A stretch of DNA of 38,813 bases, taken from the NCBI GenBank assembly GCA_018062405.1, contig JAGOSF010000006.1, positions 54,385 to 93,197 of the forward strand, in the 5' to 3' direction. The notes below the pieces were generated by a model, which ran no database searches, had not been told where the DNA came from, and saw only the letters and a program-made list of their open reading frames with translations. Source of the DNA: Candidatus Babeliales bacterium. Lineage in GTDB: Bacteria; Babelota; Babeliae; Babelales; Chromulinivoraceae. Of the stretch, positions 24,308 through 33,316 are shown piece by piece (the first letter of the stretch is position 1; each line of letters begins with the position of its first letter). Both the position numbers and the translations under genes were made by a program.

Positions 24308-26764
24308 ATGGAAAAACGATACGAACATACCAGTGCAGATCAAATAGCTCGCGATATTTGGCAACAACATTGTACGTACACAAAAAAACAAAACCGCTCA
24401 CAACATTACACGATTGATACTCCACCACCGACAGTCTCTGGATCGCTCCATATCGGCCATATTTTTTCCTACACACAAGCAGATATCATTGCTCGCTACA
24501 AACGAATGAATGATCACAACGTATTCTATCCTTTTGGCTTTGATTGCAACGGACTTGCAACCGAACGTTTCGTTGAAAAAAAACATAAAACTGGTGTAGC
24601 AAAACTTGGCAGAGAAAAATTCATCGATCTATGTCTTTCAACAACCGAAGAGATGAAAAAAGAGTTTGTAGCTTTATGGCGCACGATCGGCATTTCTGCA
24701 GATTTCGAAAAAACTTATTCAACGATCGATAAACGCGAACAAAAAGTTTCGCAAGAATCTTTTGTCAGACTGTATCACCAAAATCATTTGTATCAAAAAA
24801 ATGAGCCTGCTCTTTTTTGCACGACCTGCAGAACCAGCGTTGCTCAAGCAGAACTTGATGACAAAGAAGTTGCAACAACATTTAACGATCTACAATTTGT
24901 AACAAAATCTGGCCAAATATTTGTTGTCGCAACAACTCGCCCAGAGCTGTTATCATCATGCGTTGCAATTATGTACAATCCACTTGATCCAAAATATCAA
25001 CACCTGGCAACAGAAACTGCAATTGTGCCAATTTTTGGCAACGAAGTTCCTTTTGTTGCAGACGAAGCTGTACAGATCGACAAAGGTTCTGGCCTTGTAA
25101 TGTGTTGTACATTTGGTGATAAAACCGATATCGAATGGTTTAAAAAATTTAAATTCGAATACAAACAATCGATTGGTTTTGATGGTCGTTGGATGGAACA
25201 CACAGGACCTCTTGCAGGATTAAAAGTTCACGAAGCTCGTGAAAAAATCTTAGAACTTTTAACTGCAGAAAATCTTGTTCTTAACAAAAAAAATATTTCG
25301 CACAACGTCAACGTTCATGAACGCTGCAAAAATGAAATCGAATATACAGTTCTTCCACAATGGTTTATCAAAGTTGTTGAACACAAAGAAAAATTTATCG
25401 AATTAGCTGATCAAATTAGTTGGTCACCTGCATTCATGAAAACGCGTTACATCGACTGGGTTAAAAATTTAAGTTGGGATTGGTGTATTTCTCGCCAACG
25501 AGTTTTTGGTATTCCTTTCCCAGTTTGGTATTGCAATGATTGTTCTGCAACCTTAGTTGCACCGCTTGAACAACTTCCTGTTGACCCGCAAGAAACGACC
25601 TATAAAAATGGTGCGTGCGACCAGTGTAACAGTACCAACATTCGTCCAGAAAAAGATGTGATGGATACCTGGAATACTTCATCAATTACTCCCTACATTG
25701 TGCAGCAACTATACCACGATACTGATGAATCTCCATTTACTTCCAACAATCATTTTATTCCGATGAGCATGCGTCCTCAGGCACATGATATTATTCGTAC
25801 CTGGGCATTTTACACGATTATAAAATCATGGATGCACAGCAACACAATTCCATGGAAAGAGATTGTTATTTCTGGATTTGTACTGAGCGAAAACAAAGAA
25901 AAAATATCAAAATCAGTTGGTAATGCGCCAACCGAACCTGCTGTTTTAGTAACTCAATTTGCACCTGATGCAATTCGTTACTGGACATCGACGGGAACGC
26001 TTGGGCAAGATATTGCATTTTCGATCGATCAGATAAAAATTGGTCAAAAATTAATGACAAAATTGTGGAATGCCTTCAGCTTTATCAACATGCACACATC
26101 AGACTACCAGCACAGCCATCAACAACCACAAGATCTTGGCGTTATTAACCGTTGGATGTTTGATGCATCAACAACAATGCTTGAACGATACAAAGCAGCG
26201 TTTGATAAAAATGAGTTTGGTGGCGGGCTGCAAGCTGTAGAAAAAACTTTTTGGAATGATTTCTGTGACAATTACCTTGAAATTATTAAAGATCAGTTTT
26301 TCAATCCTGGCAATTACACTACGCAGCAAGTCCATGCAACTCACTGGACTTTATACACCGTAGGATTGCGTATTTTACAATGTTACGCTCCTTACATGCC
26401 ACACATCACCGAAAATATTTATCAGGCAATTTATAAAAAATCGATGGAAGAATCATCGCTCCACATCACACAGCTACCTACAAAATTAGATGCTGTTGAT
26501 GCAGAAAATAATGCTGCGATGGAAAAACTGTTGGAAATTATTACGACCGTACGTAAATTAAAAACAGAGCATCAATTGTCATTAAAAACAGAGCTACAAA
26601 CTTTGACGATTGACGAAAACTTGCACAGCATTACTCACAACCAAGAAAACATAATCAAAGGTGTGACAACTGCAAAATCGATTGTGTATGCTCAAATCAA
26701 TTCATCGCAATTAATTAAGTTGGATGAATTTTGGTCTGCATCAGTTTGCTTAGAAATAAAATAA
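24308..26764 (+). CDS. valS: Valyl-tRNA synthetase, archaeal/rickettsial type
   Basis: 818 residues, shorter than the usual bacterial ValRS (about 950). It charges tRNA-Val. HIGH is intact at 48-51 in PPPTVSGSLHIGHIFSYTQA, the editing domain carries TTRPELLSSC, and KISKS is at 532-536 (SENKEKISKSVGN). The GSLHIGHIFSYTQADIIARY and FYPFGFDCNGLATERFVEKK forms recall the archaeal-type enzyme known also from Rickettsia, rather than the common bacterial type. The C-terminal anticodon domain is followed by only a short tail, so the long C-terminal coiled coil of typical bacterial ValRS appears to be absent. The start is GATC-ATG with no strong ribosome site. A hairpin ends the gene. Confidence 0.95.
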   Translation: MEKRYEHTSADQIARDIWQQHCTYTKKQNRSQHYTIDTPPPTVSGSLHIGHIFSYTQADIIARYKRMNDHNVFYPFGFDCNGLATERFVEKKHKTGVAKLGREKFIDLCLSTTEEMKKEFVALWRTIGISADFEKTYSTIDKREQKVSQESFVRLYHQNHLYQKNEPALFCTTCRTSVAQAELDDKEVATTFNDLQFVTKSGQIFVVATTRPELLSSCVAIMYNPLDPKYQHLATETAIVPIFGNEVPFVADEAVQIDKGSGLVMCCTFGDKTDIEWFKKFKFEYKQSIGFDGRWMEHTGPLAGLKVHEAREKILELLTAENLVLNKKNISHNVNVHERCKNEIEYTVLPQWFIKVVEHKEKFIELADQISWSPAFMKTRYIDWVKNLSWDWCISRQRVFGIPFPVWYCNDCSATLVAPLEQLPVDPQETTYKNGACDQCNSTNIRPEKDVMDTWNTSSITPYIVQQLYHDTDESPFTSNNHFIPMSMRPQAHDIIRTWAFYTIIKSWMHSNTIPWKEIVISGFVLSENKEKISKSVGNAPTEPAVLVTQFAPDAIRYWTSTGTLGQDIAFSIDQIKIGQKLMTKLWNAFSFINMHTSDYQHSHQQPQDLGVINRWMFDASTTMLERYKAAFDKNEFGGGLQAVEKTFWNDFCDNYLEIIKDQFFNPGNYTTQQVHATHWTLYTVGLRILQCYAPYMPHITENIYQAIYKKSMEESSLHITQLPTKLDAVDAENNAAMEKLLEIITTVRKLKTEHQLSLKTELQTLTIDENLHSITHNQENIIKGVTTAKSIVYAQINSSQLIKLDEFWSASVCLEIK

Positions 26765-26772
26765 TCAGATAC

Positions 26773-26802
26773 AAGGAGAAGCGCATCTGGCTTCTCCTTT
26801 TC
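26773..26802 (+). terminator. valS terminator
   Basis: AAGGAGAAG/CTTCTCCTT (9 bp) around a 9-base loop is followed by TTTT, 8 bases past the valS stop and 20 bases before the next ATG. Confidence 0.8.
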
Positions 26803-26817
26803 TATAGAAAAGTAATC

Positions 26818-27411
26818 ATGAAAAAAATAGTTACGCTTACTTTTTTAACTTTCATAAATTCATCAATTTTCTCATCCCAAGATAAAACAGACGACAACAA
26901 CAAAAGGAAGTTCCCACAGATCATTGAAGCTTCTCAAGAAAAACCGTTGTCGTTTGAACAATTACCAGTAAACACACGACGATACATCATTGAATTTACA
27001 GAATATGCATGCATCAACAAATCGGACATAAATAAAAAAATTACTCCAGAGGAAGATTTCTTTGTTAACGAACATAACGTTTATACAGGAGTTGCATCTT
27101 ACGGAACACCCTTACAAGATGCTGTTCATAATTGCGACTCTGAACAGGTAAGATTCTTGCTCATTATGGGAGCTGATGTTAATGCAACAACAGTTCAATA
27201 CCCACTTACTCCTATTCATGAAGCAATGTTATCGGCAAGACACCTTGCTCATAAAAACAAACAAGATTTACAAAAAGAACGTATTACTATCATCAAACTT
27301 TTAATACACCATCAAGCTGATACCAAAAATCTCAGCGATAAACACAAAAAACAAATTGAAAAAATAACATCTCAAAGCAGAGAAACTTTGTATAAAAAAT
27401 TAAAATTATAA
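26818..27411 (+). CDS. Secreted ankyrin-repeat protein with an F-box-like motif
   Basis: 197 residues from the ATG at 26818, where the signal peptide (MKKIVTLTFLTFINSSIFSS) starts. A longer frame from 26731 overlaps valS. Residues 46-62 read FEQLPVNTRRYIIEFTE, an LPxxxxxxIxEF motif. The same motif occurs in the next protein at residues 72-87 and, with LS for LP, at 271-286. Residues about 95-145 are an ankyrin repeat (YGTPLQDAVHNCDSEQVRFL, LIMGADVNATTVQYPLTPIH), with a degenerate second helix pair following. Ankyrin repeats bind proteins, and secreted ones in intracellular bacteria often act on the host. Any host target is unknown. It is first of three such genes in tandem. Confidence 0.85.
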   Translation: MKKIVTLTFLTFINSSIFSSQDKTDDNNKRKFPQIIEASQEKPLSFEQLPVNTRRYIIEFTEYACINKSDINKKITPEEDFFVNEHNVYTGVASYGTPLQDAVHNCDSEQVRFLLIMGADVNATTVQYPLTPIHEAMLSARHLAHKNKQDLQKERITIIKLLIHHQADTKNLSDKHKKQIEKITSQSRETLYKKLKL

Positions 27412-27429
27412 ACAATCACAAAAAAAATT

Positions 27430-28674
27430 ATGAAACTGTTCAAAATCATTATTTGCCTGCTGTATTTTTCTTTTAATTTCGCCATGGACTGGAAAGACAC
27501 TGATCCTGTAGGCTATAAAGCTCACATGGAAAGAGAAAAGTTAAAAGAAAAATCCTTAATACCTCAAACCGCCAACGATCTCGATCGAAAACCTAGCGCA
27601 AAAGAAACTAAACTTAATGCAAAAAATTCTGCCAAGATGTCTCTACAGAAATTGCCTGGGAATATAAAAAATATCATTGCTGAATTCGTTGAGAAACCTT
27701 TTGATCGAAAATATAAACTCATGTGGGCTGCTGAAAGTGGTAACTTACCCGAACTTGCGGTTTATTTAGCTTATGGAGCAGATGGAGATATAAACACAAT
27801 CGATAAGCATGGCGATTCTTTATTAGATAACACAATGAGAGAATATCGTAGAAACTCTTTCTTAACAAAAAGTGCAAGAAATCAAAAAAGAGAGCAAAAA
27901 CAAAGAGCTTTTCATTATCTTAAAAATAGCGGGGCTTGCATAACTGGCAATACTGTGCATACAGCTATATATTCTTGCAATGTACAAGCTCTCAAGAGCC
28001 TTATAGCATGGAAAGCAGACCTTACTATGAAGAAAAAAAAATTTTATCCATGGAGGAGGAGCGAAATGCTAGAAACACCTTTAGATTACGTAAGAAATGA
28101 ACTACATCATGGACAATCGCCTAAAGATCGGAAAATACTTCTTAAAATGCATGATATTTTAGAAAATGCTGGCGCACCAAGCACCGTTTATTTTAATAGA
28201 TCTACATTTGATGAACCAAGCCCTGGACAAAAAATTTTCTTCCAAAATTTATCTCATAAGACACGAAACTTAATTGGAGAGTTTGCGGGCATTAATAATG
28301 AAGTTTGTAAATACAATATTTATTTACAAAAATCTCTTGAATATACTCCTTTGCAAGGAGCTGTTAAAGATGGCTACCTCAATACTGTAGTTACCTTATT
28401 GGCTATTGGTGCAGATATTAATAAAGCAACTCAACGTTGTCCTCATACCCCTTTAGAGCTCTCAACAAAATATAACAGTCATGATGGTTCATGTGTTCCC
28501 TCACAAGAAACAATAAATAACAAGTTTATGCTTTTTCATTATTTACAACGAAAAGGAGCTTGTACAAAAGGAGTTTCAAAAATCTATACAAGCCCTGACC
28601 TTGATCGTATATTAGCACTACCAGGATATGAAAAACTTAAGTTTCCCGGCACAACAAAACATCTTAAAAAATAA
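27430..28674 (+). CDS. Secreted ankyrin-repeat protein with two F-box-like motifs
   Basis: 414 residues. The signal peptide is MKLFKIIICLLYFSFNFAMD. The LQKLPGNIKNIIAEFV motif (72-87) is followed by ankyrin-like pairs (KLMWAAESGNLPELAVYLAY, GADGDINTIDKHG, about 97-127). A second module starts at 271 with FQNLSHKTRNLIGEF, followed by YTPLQGAVKDGYLNTVVTLL and AIGADINKATQRCPHTPLEL (305-345). So the protein looks like two copies of an [F-box-like + ankyrin] unit. Between them is a charged, coiled region with Cys residues. It begins 18 bases after the previous gene and is probably in one transcript with it. No catalytic residues are apparent. Confidence 0.85.
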   Translation: MKLFKIIICLLYFSFNFAMDWKDTDPVGYKAHMEREKLKEKSLIPQTANDLDRKPSAKETKLNAKNSAKMSLQKLPGNIKNIIAEFVEKPFDRKYKLMWAAESGNLPELAVYLAYGADGDINTIDKHGDSLLDNTMREYRRNSFLTKSARNQKREQKQRAFHYLKNSGACITGNTVHTAIYSCNVQALKSLIAWKADLTMKKKKFYPWRRSEMLETPLDYVRNELHHGQSPKDRKILLKMHDILENAGAPSTVYFNRSTFDEPSPGQKIFFQNLSHKTRNLIGEFAGINNEVCKYNIYLQKSLEYTPLQGAVKDGYLNTVVTLLAIGADINKATQRCPHTPLELSTKYNSHDGSCVPSQETINNKFMLFHYLQRKGACTKGVSKIYTSPDLDRILALPGYEKLKFPGTTKHLKK

Positions 28675-28704
28675 TTTATTATACACCTTTACACAAAAGC
28701 TATC

Positions 28705-29274
28705 ATGAAAAAAATATATATCTTCAGTTTTCTATTTTTAACTATTATTTCTTTGGATATACATCCATCAATACGCAAACTTGCATTGAATGAAGATCCA
28801 TCAAAAAGCAAATTTCGATTGAGTGTAAATTCATCAAAAAAACAGACTAAACCAGACACTGAAGCAAACAGCGAAGCTGCTTCAGCTTTATTACGTAGTT
28901 TTGTGTACCAAGCAAATCTACATGCAGTTGAAGAGCTACTTGAGCAAAATAATTCTTTAGATTATATCAATCGAAAAAACATGGATGGCCTAACACCCTT
29001 ACAAATTGCTCAAAAAGAAAAAATTAATAAAAAATGGCATCCAACAACTCGCCACCGTTATGCTCAGATAGAAATTTTATTAAGAAGAAAAATAAAATCT
29101 TTGATTCCCGACCTGGATGATTCTGCTAGCAGCAATGATTCTATAACATGTAAAGACTCTGATGGCTTTGATAGCGATAATGATGCTATAGACAATAAAT
29201 GTATGACAAACGATGAAATATTAAAAATATTAGATAGAAAAAGCATAACTACAAGAAGATCTATAGGAAAATAA
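28705..29274 (+). CDS. Secreted protein with one ankyrin-like repeat
   Basis: 189 residues. The signal peptide MKKIYIFSFLFLTIISLDIH is followed by a Ser/Lys-rich linker (SKSKFRLSVNSSKKQTK). About residues 60-100 resemble one ankyrin repeat (LLRSFVYQANLHAVEELLEQ followed by NMDGLTPLQIAQKEKI). The C-terminus is acidic, Asp/Ser-rich (DLDDSASSNDS, SDGFDSDNDAIDN). Third in a row of signal-peptide ankyrin-type genes, 30 bases after the previous one. No F-box-like LP...IxEF motif was found here. It is followed after 29 bases by ybeY on the same strand. Confidence 0.78.
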   Translation: MKKIYIFSFLFLTIISLDIHPSIRKLALNEDPSKSKFRLSVNSSKKQTKPDTEANSEAASALLRSFVYQANLHAVEELLEQNNSLDYINRKNMDGLTPLQIAQKEKINKKWHPTTRHRYAQIEILLRRKIKSLIPDLDDSASSNDSITCKDSDGFDSDNDAIDNKCMTNDEILKILDRKSITTRRSIGK

Positions 29275-29303
29275 AGCAATCCTTTATCAAGCGAAAAATA
29301 TAT

Positions 29304-29768
29304 ATGATTAATTTACAAACTCGACTTAAAAACATAGATTTTGATATCGAAAATTATCAAGTTCAAGCACAAAAAGCTTTAGACGCTCTTGGTTATAGTG
29401 ACTTTGATCTTGGAATTATGCTGACCACCAACGCAACGATTAAAAAATATAACGCACAGTATCGCAACAAAGATAAAGCGACCGACGTGCTTTCGTTCCC
29501 ATTTCATCACATCAAAGCTGGCACAAAAATCAAAGTAAAAAGCGATGATGATAAAAATTTAGGTGACATGATCATCTCGATTGAATACGTGCAAGCTGCA
29601 GCAAAAAAACTGGGTACAACCTTTGAAAAAAGAATGAACCGCATGTTGATTCACAGTATCTGCCATCTGCTTGGTTATGACCATATTCAAGACGATGAAT
29701 TTGCCATCATGATCAAAAAAGAAAAATCACTGGCACAAGCAATTAATTTAGATTGCTCCTGGGATTAA
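29304..29768 (+). CDS. ybeY: YbeY endoribonuclease (16S rRNA maturation)
   Basis: 154 residues. It is a zinc endoribonuclease that acts in 16S rRNA 3'-end maturation and ribosome quality control. The metal motif HSICHLLGYDH has His at 117, 121 and 127, where the family usually has HGxLHLxGYDH; here the glycine is serine and the leucine is cysteine. Upstream are DKATDVLSFPFHH (58-69) and the LGDMIISIEYVQAAA segment, both family signatures. The gene overlaps the 3' end of the minus-strand NCA2-like gene by 21 bases (tail to tail). Confidence 0.95.
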   Translation: MINLQTRLKNIDFDIENYQVQAQKALDALGYSDFDLGIMLTTNATIKKYNAQYRNKDKATDVLSFPFHHIKAGTKIKVKSDDDKNLGDMIISIEYVQAAAKKLGTTFEKRMNRMLIHSICHLLGYDHIQDDEFAIMIKKEKSLAQAINLDCSWD

Positions 29769-31604
29769 GCACGGATAGGTACGATACATTCGCTGTACAA
29801 CATTAAATTTTTGTACATAATCGAGCTTTGATGATTGCAACGATGCGATATCAACTTCCATCATTTTTTGTTCATACAAAGTTAAAGCAGTTGAGTAAAG
29901 TTTTAACTGTTCTGTATAAAAATACAAAGACCCTTCACGCTCAAAAGTTACTGGCTCATACAAAGATTCATTTAAAAGAATCTCTACATGACGGATAAAT
30001 TTTCGAATCGGTTGGTAAGCAACTGAATTGTAAATTTTATGTGAAGCAAAAAAACCACTACCAAGCAAAGTGATAACAGGAATAAATGCACCACAAGACA
30101 AAAGTAATCTATTATCTTTGTACATCTCTTCTGCGTAAACATTCATCTGATCAATAAATTCATTAACTTCTTTTTTCCCATCTAAAACAGTTCCAACAGC
30201 ACGGCGTTGATATGCTGGCAATGTTTTTAATATATTTTCTATCGGATGGGACAATGTTTTACAATCTTTATGAAAAACAATTGCTTCTTGTTCTTCAAAA
30301 GAAAGTTGATCAAAATCTTGACTTCCAACTAGTGGTAAAGCTCTAGATTCGTCATTATTTTGAGGCGCTGGTGGCATATTTTCACCTAACGACTCTGTTG
30401 ACAAGCCCCACGTCCAGGTCCATGGTTTTACAGGAACAACATCTTTTACTTTTTCTTGAAATTTTCCAACAATATCTATTTTATTTTTTACTTGTGAATA
30501 ACCGCCTTGTGTTAATTCATCTAAGTTGTGCGTAAAAGCTTGTCCCGCGGTCGTTTCTAAGCCAAAAGGTTCTGGCTTACCAAGCTCTGCCTTAACAAGT
30601 TCTTCATAAAGTTTTTGATCTTTTTCAACATTAATATAAGCAATCTTTGGAGCTTTATCACCTGCTAAGAGATCTTGAATTTTATCAATAGGACGTTGAA
30701 CATGCTCTTGCCAAAAATATTGTGAGCCTTGGATAATTTCATTTTTGTAATTTTGATACATAAAACCTGATGCACACAAAGCGACTGTTAACAAAATATA
30801 AGCCTGCTGATGCCGTTCGAAATGAGACGGCAACCTACACTGCTGACAATCAAATGAAAGCTGTGTCTTAAATTGCGACAGCTGCTCAATTGATTTTTTG
30901 ATAACATTTTCGATATGATCGACAATTTCATCTTCGATAAAATCTCCAAAAAAATCTTCTTGAATCTGGACAGCCAATATAAAGTTTTTTTCAAACTCCT
31001 GCTGATTTTTTGCTTGAGCTAAAAGCTCTTGATTATATTTTATTAATCCTAAAAACTTGTTAGTCTCTTGTGATATTTTTTCAAGCAACACAATATTATC
31101 TTGTATTTGTTGTTGATACTCAGTTCTTAAAAACCATCGAGATATATTTTTTTGATAAAAATATCGATGTTCCTCAAATAATTCATGTTGCCAATAACTC
31201 AAGGCCTCATAATTTTGAAAAGCAACATCCAACATTTTCTGCCGAGCGCATGCAAGATAATGCATGTACAACTTTGCACCCAAGGCAAACTTTAAATCAT
31301 TGAATGTTTTTTCTATTTCAGCTGCATTGTGAAAACGAGTTGCATCAAACCTCAGTTGAAGTTTATCGGAATAATAAAAAGCTAATGAATTTTTATGATC
31401 CAGAAAATCTTCAACATCTTGAAGCGAAATCTGTTTTTTTATCTTTGTTCGTATCGCCGTTACAATATTTTTAAGATTACAAGGCACCGTCGTTAATGCT
31501 GCAACTTTTTCATCGATAATAAAATCAAGAACATCAACGTAAAACTCAGCACTTGCAGACTGGTAAAAAAATAGAAAAAATAATAAAAATTTTATAGCCT
31601 TCAT
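29748..31604 (-). CDS. NCA2-like membrane protein (mitochondrial ATP-synthase-regulation family relative)
   Basis: 618 residues. A signal peptide or first membrane segment (MKAIKFLLFFLFFYQSASA) is followed by a long helical region of about residues 45-250. A hydrophobic segment is at 268-284 (QAYILLTVALCASGFMY) and another at 500-521 (LLLSCGAFIPVITLLGSGFF). The C-terminal 160 residues, with SHPIENILKTLPAYQRRAVG, KKEVNEFIDQMNVYAEEMYK and IRHVEILLNESLYEP..EREG, follow the layout of the NCA2 domain. Yeast NCA2 supports mitochondrial ATP6/8 expression. EHVQRPIDKIQDLLAGD (300-316) fits the domain start. Similarity is judged by eye and is distant. A hairpin separates it from mlaD upstream; it is on the same strand. 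Confidence 0.62.
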   Translation of the reverse strand: MKAIKFLLFFLFFYQSASAEFYVDVLDFIIDEKVAALTTVPCNLKNIVTAIRTKIKKQISLQDVEDFLDHKNSLAFYYSDKLQLRFDATRFHNAAEIEKTFNDLKFALGAKLYMHYLACARQKMLDVAFQNYEALSYWQHELFEEHRYFYQKNISRWFLRTEYQQQIQDNIVLLEKISQETNKFLGLIKYNQELLAQAKNQQEFEKNFILAVQIQEDFFGDFIEDEIVDHIENVIKKSIEQLSQFKTQLSFDCQQCRLPSHFERHQQAYILLTVALCASGFMYQNYKNEIIQGSQYFWQEHVQRPIDKIQDLLAGDKAPKIAYINVEKDQKLYEELVKAELGKPEPFGLETTAGQAFTHNLDELTQGGYSQVKNKIDIVGKFQEKVKDVVPVKPWTWTWGLSTESLGENMPPAPQNNDESRALPLVGSQDFDQLSFEEQEAIVFHKDCKTLSHPIENILKTLPAYQRRAVGTVLDGKKEVNEFIDQMNVYAEEMYKDNRLLLSCGAFIPVITLLGSGFFASHKIYNSVAYQPIRKFIRHVEILLNESLYEPVTFEREGSLYFYTEQLKLYSTALTLYEQKMMEVDIASLQSSKLDYVQKFNVVQRMYRTYPCLIPGAI

Positions 31605-31654
31605 AAACTTCCTACACCAATAAACTGAAAATAAGCCATAATTTCATAAAAAGA

Positions 31655-31696
31655 CAAAAAAGGCCCTGTACAAAATTAATGCACAAAGCTCTTTTT
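31655..31696 (-). terminator. Imperfect hairpin terminator after the MCE gene
   Basis: On the minus strand AAAAAAG with a bulged A then GCTTTGT can pair with ACAGGGCCTTTTTT. Two G-T pairs make it imperfect, but it ends in a T-run. It lies between the mlaD-like gene and the NCA2-like gene. Confidence 0.55.
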
Positions 31697-31718
31697 TATT
31701 GTCTATAATTTTATGTTA

Positions 31719-33314
31719 TCAGGTAAAAACAAAATTTAATCTAGATAAAAGATATTTCACATCATCATCACCAAATCGAACACCAACACCCCAGAATGAA
31801 CTTGCATTCGTAGGACTAATAAAGTCATCGGCTCCAAACACAAAGTACAAGTTGTTGAAGAAGAATACTCTGTTCATCCATTTTAAGTGAGGACGACGTT
31901 CAGTCATGTCAAATCGTTGTAAACCTTTAAAGTCAAATGCCTCAAATGTCATCGTCCACGCAAGTTTTTCTGGATTTGCAAATGGAATATAATAATCAGC
32001 ACCAACACCAAACGTACCGTCAAGTAAACCAAATCTCAAGGCTACGTCTTTATAAATTTTTCCAAATTGGAAACCAAATACAAAAGGAACACGTTCACGA
32101 ATTAATTTTTGTGGAGCAAATTTAAACTGATTATATTGAGCTTGATCAGTCTCATGATCATCTAAAGCATTATAATCGAGCTTTGCGCCTTTTTCGTTAA
32201 AGTAACTTTCGAAAATATATTTTCGACTTAAAAAGCCACGTTCAGACGCAACAATTTGAGCAATATAGAAGAAGCTTTCTGAAGTATGAATACGAACGTT
32301 AAAATACCCTTTAGAATCGGCATAAGCATACCCTTCTGATGGTCGATGCATGTTTTCACTGTGGAAATCAAAGACAACACCCATAGTTTCAAACTTTGCA
32401 AGATAGTTTTTAAGGCCTGCAACTGTCGCCCGAATATCGTGGTATAAATCATCTTCGTTAACAAATTTGCCAAGCAATCCTCGACCTTCATCAATTTTTT
32501 CGATCACAGAACTGATACTTTGGAAACCTTCTGTTGCCTCAAGAGCCGCCTGTTCAATTGAATTTGCTGATGAACTTAAATGATGTGAAATTTTATTAAA
32601 GTCGGAACCAAAAGCATCGATACTTTCTCGATAGGATGGCATATCTTCTTTGAGTGTTCGTGCAAATTCTTGGAAGTCAGAAATTAAAGCGTGCATGCTT
32701 GCTTCGTTGTCAGAAGTCACTGAATGCAATGAAGTTGCAAGACTATTAAATTTTTCTGCCGCCATCGAGATATTTTCCATGGTCATGCGGAGCTGATCAT
32801 TACGCTCTGCTCCAGCAAAAACATCTTTTAAACTGTCGGTAATTTGTTCAACATGCGATGCAATATTTTGAAATTTATGTAACAACTCATCAATCGAAAC
32901 AGAATCTCTTCCAGCTTTTGCAAGTGATGCTCCAGGGCTTAATTGTGGTAACAATGGATCACCAGGAATAACCTCTAAATATTTTGTACCAATTAAACCT
33001 TCTTGACGAACCACAGCAGAAGCGTTGTTATATAATCGATATTTTTCATTAATCATAATCGTAGCATGAGCTTTATGATCTGGCCCGCGCAAAATAAGGT
33101 CTTCGACCCACCCAACTTTTACACCTGCCATTTTAACTTCTGCCTGACGAGATAAACCCGCAACATCATCAAATGCTATTGAATAGCCAACATATCCAGA
33201 ATTACTTAAGCGAAACGCCCCAATACCTAGAATCATGCTCATGAAAACCGCTATTGCAACTACAACAAAAATTCCCACTTTTGTCTCTGTGTTTATCTGC
33301 AAAGTCTTCTCCAA
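31719..33314 (-). CDS. mlaD: MCE/MlaD-family protein with a beta-rich C-terminal domain
   Basis: 531 residues, much longer than MlaD of E. coli (183). Residues about 12-34 are a membrane anchor (VGIFVVVAIAVFMSMILGIG). The MCE domain follows (YSIAFDDVAGLSRQAEVKMA, GVKVGWVEDLILRG, LIGTKYLEVIPG; about 40-118). A long helical stretch is next (about 120-300), then a Gly- and aromatic-rich beta tail (DGTFGVGADYYIP, WGVGVRFGDDDVKYLLSRLN) ending NFVFT, like an outer-membrane barrel. MCE proteins carry lipids between membranes. The start is a TTG at 33314 or, with a better GGAG spacing, a TTG at 33302; both are unusual. It starts 2 bases past gspK and is probably co-transcribed with the pseudopilus genes. 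The stop is TGA. Confidence 0.88.
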   Translation of the reverse strand: MEKTLQINTETKVGIFVVVAIAVFMSMILGIGAFRLSNSGYVGYSIAFDDVAGLSRQAEVKMAGVKVGWVEDLILRGPDHKAHATIMINEKYRLYNNASAVVRQEGLIGTKYLEVIPGDPLLPQLSPGASLAKAGRDSVSIDELLHKFQNIASHVEQITDSLKDVFAGAERNDQLRMTMENISMAAEKFNSLATSLHSVTSDNEASMHALISDFQEFARTLKEDMPSYRESIDAFGSDFNKISHHLSSSANSIEQAALEATEGFQSISSVIEKIDEGRGLLGKFVNEDDLYHDIRATVAGLKNYLAKFETMGVVFDFHSENMHRPSEGYAYADSKGYFNVRIHTSESFFYIAQIVASERGFLSRKYIFESYFNEKGAKLDYNALDDHETDQAQYNQFKFAPQKLIRERVPFVFGFQFGKIYKDVALRFGLLDGTFGVGADYYIPFANPEKLAWTMTFEAFDFKGLQRFDMTERRPHLKWMNRVFFFNNLYFVFGADDFISPTNASSFWGVGVRFGDDDVKYLLSRLNFVFT

Positions 33315-33316
33315 TC

